Of a stretch of 5,304 bases of DNA, positions 3,152-5,304 are shown piece by piece. This stretch comes from Mycobacterium sp. Lineage in GTDB: Bacteria > Actinomycetota > Actinomycetes > Mycobacteriales > Mycobacteriaceae. Position 1 is the stretch's first letter, and each line of letters begins with the position of its first letter. The notes under the pieces were generated by a model that saw only the letters and a list, made by a program, of their open reading frames with translations, was not told where the DNA came from and made no database searches. A program made the translations under genes and the position numbers. The stretch covers positions 1 through 5,304 of the forward strand of contig JAQTVU010000225.1 of NCBI GenBank assembly GCA_028706695.1. The letters run 5' to 3'.

Positions 3152-5304
3152 ATGGGCAAGGAGAGGTGCAGGACTGTGGAGAGGGCAGGAGTTACTCCGG
3201 TGGCCGTCATCGGAATGGCATGCCGGCTGCCGGGGGGCATCAACTCCCCTGATCTTTTCTGGGATGCGTTGCTGCGTGGCGACGACCTGGTGGTCGAGAT
3301 TCCCGCCGACCGTTGGGACGTCGACTACTACTACGACCCGGAACCCGGTGTGCCCGGCCGGTCGGTGTGCAAGTGGGGCGCATTCCTCGACGACATCGGC
3401 GCTTTCGATCCCGAGTTCTTCGGCATCTCCGAAAAGGAAGCCACGGCGATGGATCCGCAGCACCGGCTGCTGATGGAAACCGCGTGGGAGGCCATGGAGC
3501 ACGCCGGCCTCACCAAGGCGACCATGGCCGAGGCCACCGGCGTGTTCGTCGGATACAACTACAGCGACTACGAATTCGTGTCCGCGGCCACCGACGCGTT
3601 CGACGGGCCGTACGGAACGCCGGGCACCATCTCCTGCATGGCCTCCGGGCGGATCGCCTACGCGCTGGGCCTGCGCGGGCCGGCGGTGACCATCGACACC
3701 GCGTGTTCGTCGGGTCTGTTCGCCGTGCACCAGGCCTGCCGCAGCCTGCACGACGGCGAGAGCGACCTCGCCTTCGCCGGCGGCATCAACGTGCTGCTGG
3801 AACCGCGCAGGTCGGTGTCCGCCTCGGCCGGGGGCATGCTGTCGGGCACCGGCCACTGCCACGCCTTCGACGTCAAGGCGGACGGCTTCGTCACCGGCGA
3901 GGGTTGCGTGGTGCTGCTGTTCAAGCGGCTGGCCGACGCGCAGCGCGACGGCGACCGGATCCTCGCGGTGATCCGTGGCACGGCCGCCAACCAGGACGGG
4001 CACACCGTGAACATCACGATGCCGTCGCCCGAGGCTCAGGTCGCGGTGTACCGCGCGGCCCTGGCGGCGTCCGGTGTGGACGCCAAGACGGTCGGCATGG
4101 TGGAGGCCCACGGCACCGGCACCCCTGTCGGCGACCCGATCGAGTACGGGAGCCTCGCCGCGGTGTACGGCGTGGACCGCCCGTGCGTCCTGGGCGCCTC
4201 GAAGACCAACTTCGGGCACACCCAGGCCGCGGCGGGCGCACTGGGCATGATGAAGACCGTGCTCGCCGTCCAGCACGGCGTCGTCCCCAAGAACCTGCAC
4301 TTCGAGGCCCTGCCCGAGGAGATGGCCCGGGTCGAGACCGGCCTGGCGGTGCCCCGGGAGACCACCCCGTGGCCGACGGACGGCGGCCGGCCGCGGCGCG
4401 CGGCCGTCTCGGCGTACGGCTTATCGGGCACCAACGTGCACGCCATCGTCGAGCAGGCCCCCGAGCCCATTTCCCGCAACGGCGCACAGAGCAACCCCGG
4501 CCGCGACGGCACGCTGCTGTTCCCGCTGTCGGCCACCTCGGCCGACGCGCTGCGCCACACCGCCGGCCGGCTCGCCGACTGGGTCGAGACCCGCGCATCG
4601 CAGCCGGCCGCCGCGGACCTGGGCTACACGCTGGCCCGCCGCCGCGGGCACCGGCCGGTGCGCACGGCCGTGCTGGCCTCCGGCGCCGCCGAGCTGGTGT
4701 CGGCGCTGCGCGAGGTCGCCGACGGCGACACCCCGTACCCGGAGGCGGCCGGCCAGGACGACAAGGGCCCGGTCTGGGTGTTCTCCGGGCAGGGTTCGCA
4801 GTGGGCGGCCATGGGCGCCGACCTGCTGGCCCGCGAGCCCGTGTTCGCCGCGACCGTGGCCGAGCTGGAGCCGGTGATCGCCGCCGAGTCCGGCTTCTCG
4901 GTGACCGAGGCGATCGCCGCCCCGGAGAAGGTGACCGGCATCGACCGGGTGCAGCCGACGCTGTTCACCATGCAGGTCGCGCTGGCCGCGACGATGAGCT
5001 CCCACGGGGTACGCCCGGGCGCGGTCATCGGACACTCGATGGGCGAGGCGGCGGCCGCGGTCGTGGCCGGGGCGCTGTCGCTGCAGGACGGCGTGCGGGT
5101 GATCTGCCGCCGCTCCCGCCTGATGACCCGGATCGCCGGGGCCGGCGCCATGGCCTCGGTGGAACTGCCTGCACAGCAAGTTCTTTCGGAGCTGATGGCC
5201 CGCGGCGTCGACGACGCCGTGGTCGCGGTGGTGGCCTCCCCGCAGTCCACCGTGATCGGCGGTGCCACCGAGACGGTCCGCGCGCTGGTCGCCGCCTGGG
5301 AGCA
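3152..5304 (+). CDS. Type I polyketide synthase, Mas/Pks2/Pks5-like, N-terminal KS-AT part
   Basis: N-terminal 717 residues of a large multidomain PKS; the frame is open to the window edge. The ketosynthase covers about residues 15-440. It opens with TPVAVIGMACRLPGG and has the active-site Cys185 in DTACSSG, His320 in EAHGTGTPVGDP, His356 in KTNFGHTQ and the closing SGTNVHAIVEQ (425-433). A linker (about 440-540) leads to the acyltransferase, with GQGSQW from 546 and the nucleophile Ser629 in GHSMGEAAAA. All KS and AT residues seen are intact. The sequence is closest in my memory to the mycobacterial Mas family, especially Pks2 and Pks5 (shared YDPEPGVPGRS, VCKWG, ACRSLHDGESDLA). These cytoplasmic iterative enzymes, normally KS-AT-DH-ER-KR-ACP and about 2,100 residues, build methyl-branched acids for envelope lipids. 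The AT motif that helps choose methylmalonyl versus malonyl lies beyond the edge. It is divergent from the CMD-like gene; no acyltransferase or FadD gene is visible upstream. The product is unknown. Confidence 0.96.
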   Translation, partial: MGKERCRTVERAGVTPVAVIGMACRLPGGINSPDLFWDALLRGDDLVVEIPADRWDVDYYYDPEPGVPGRSVCKWGAFLDDIGAFDPEFFGISEKEATAMDPQHRLLMETAWEAMEHAGLTKATMAEATGVFVGYNYSDYEFVSAATDAFDGPYGTPGTISCMASGRIAYALGLRGPAVTIDTACSSGLFAVHQACRSLHDGESDLAFAGGINVLLEPRRSVSASAGGMLSGTGHCHAFDVKADGFVTGEGCVVLLFKRLADAQRDGDRILAVIRGTAANQDGHTVNITMPSPEAQVAVYRAALAASGVDAKTVGMVEAHGTGTPVGDPIEYGSLAAVYGVDRPCVLGASKTNFGHTQAAAGALGMMKTVLAVQHGVVPKNLHFEALPEEMARVETGLAVPRETTPWPTDGGRPRRAAVSAYGLSGTNVHAIVEQAPEPISRNGAQSNPGRDGTLLFPLSATSADALRHTAGRLADWVETRASQPAAADLGYTLARRRGHRPVRTAVLASGAAELVSALREVADGDTPYPEAAGQDDKGPVWVFSGQGSQWAAMGADLLAREPVFAATVAELEPVIAAESGFSVTEAIAAPEKVTGIDRVQPTLFTMQVALAATMSSHGVRPGAVIGHSMGEAAAAVVAGALSLQDGVRVICRRSRLMTRIAGAGAMASVELPAQQVLSELMARGVDDAVVAVVASPQSTVIGGATETVRALVAAWE

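Noticed and set aside
3119..4300. Long open frame on the minus strand (393 codons) opposite the PKS
   Set aside because: His/Arg/Gly-rich translation without any family motif; it is exactly antisense to a KS domain with intact catalytic motifs, so it is a GC-rich mirror frame. The same applies to minus-strand frames at 4014-4598 and 4421-5179.
1..5304. tRNA or rRNA genes, CRISPR arrays, insertion sequences, attachment sites
   Set aside because: I looked for clover-leaf arms, spaced direct repeats, terminal inverted repeats and transposase motifs and saw none.

Overview
This window looks like chromosomal DNA from a Mycobacterium or a very close relative. The evidence is: GC-rich DNA; an isoleucyl-tRNA synthetase N-terminus that reads like the mycobacterial protein; a translational-type T-box leader in front of it; an Mg2+-responsive M-box leader before a small protein (the arrangement known for M. 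tuberculosis Rv1535, next to ileS/Rv1536); and a Mas/Pks2/Pks5-type lipid polyketide synthase. The relative order of genes recalls the M. tuberculosis pks5...Rv1531...Rv1535-ileS segment, but with the intervening genes missing. The species cannot be named from the sequence.

Layout. The left 2 kb is read on the minus strand, right to left. It holds a carboxymuconolactone decarboxylase/AhpD-like protein (1418-2011), a sigma-A-like promoter (1324-1352), an M-box Mg2+ riboswitch (1157-1308), a leader with two hairpins and a 26-codon upstream ORF behind a strong Shine-Dalgarno (972-1052), a 79-residue Rv1535-like protein (614-853), an Ile-specific T-box riboswitch (about 395-607) and the start of ileS (1-382). 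ileS carries an in-frame TAA at 77-79. It replaces the Glu of the conserved GWDxHGLPxE motif, and homology continues in the same frame after it, so this copy is either broken or carries a base-call error. From 2012 to 3151 lies a divergent, apparently gene-free stretch with candidate promoter and operator sequences. From 3152 to the right edge, the plus strand encodes the N-terminal KS and most of the AT of a large modular PKS that is open past the window.

How it fits together. The minus-strand genes form a run in which two RNA switches are stacked: Mg2+ sensing ahead of the small protein, then uncharged tRNA-Ile sensing ahead of ileS. No clear terminator separates the two. The PKS is a separate, divergent unit, expected by family to make methyl-branched or related long-chain acyl lipids of the cell envelope. 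The strongest second-look items are the ileS nonsense codon, the M-box with its embedded upstream ORF, and the tandem-switch arrangement.
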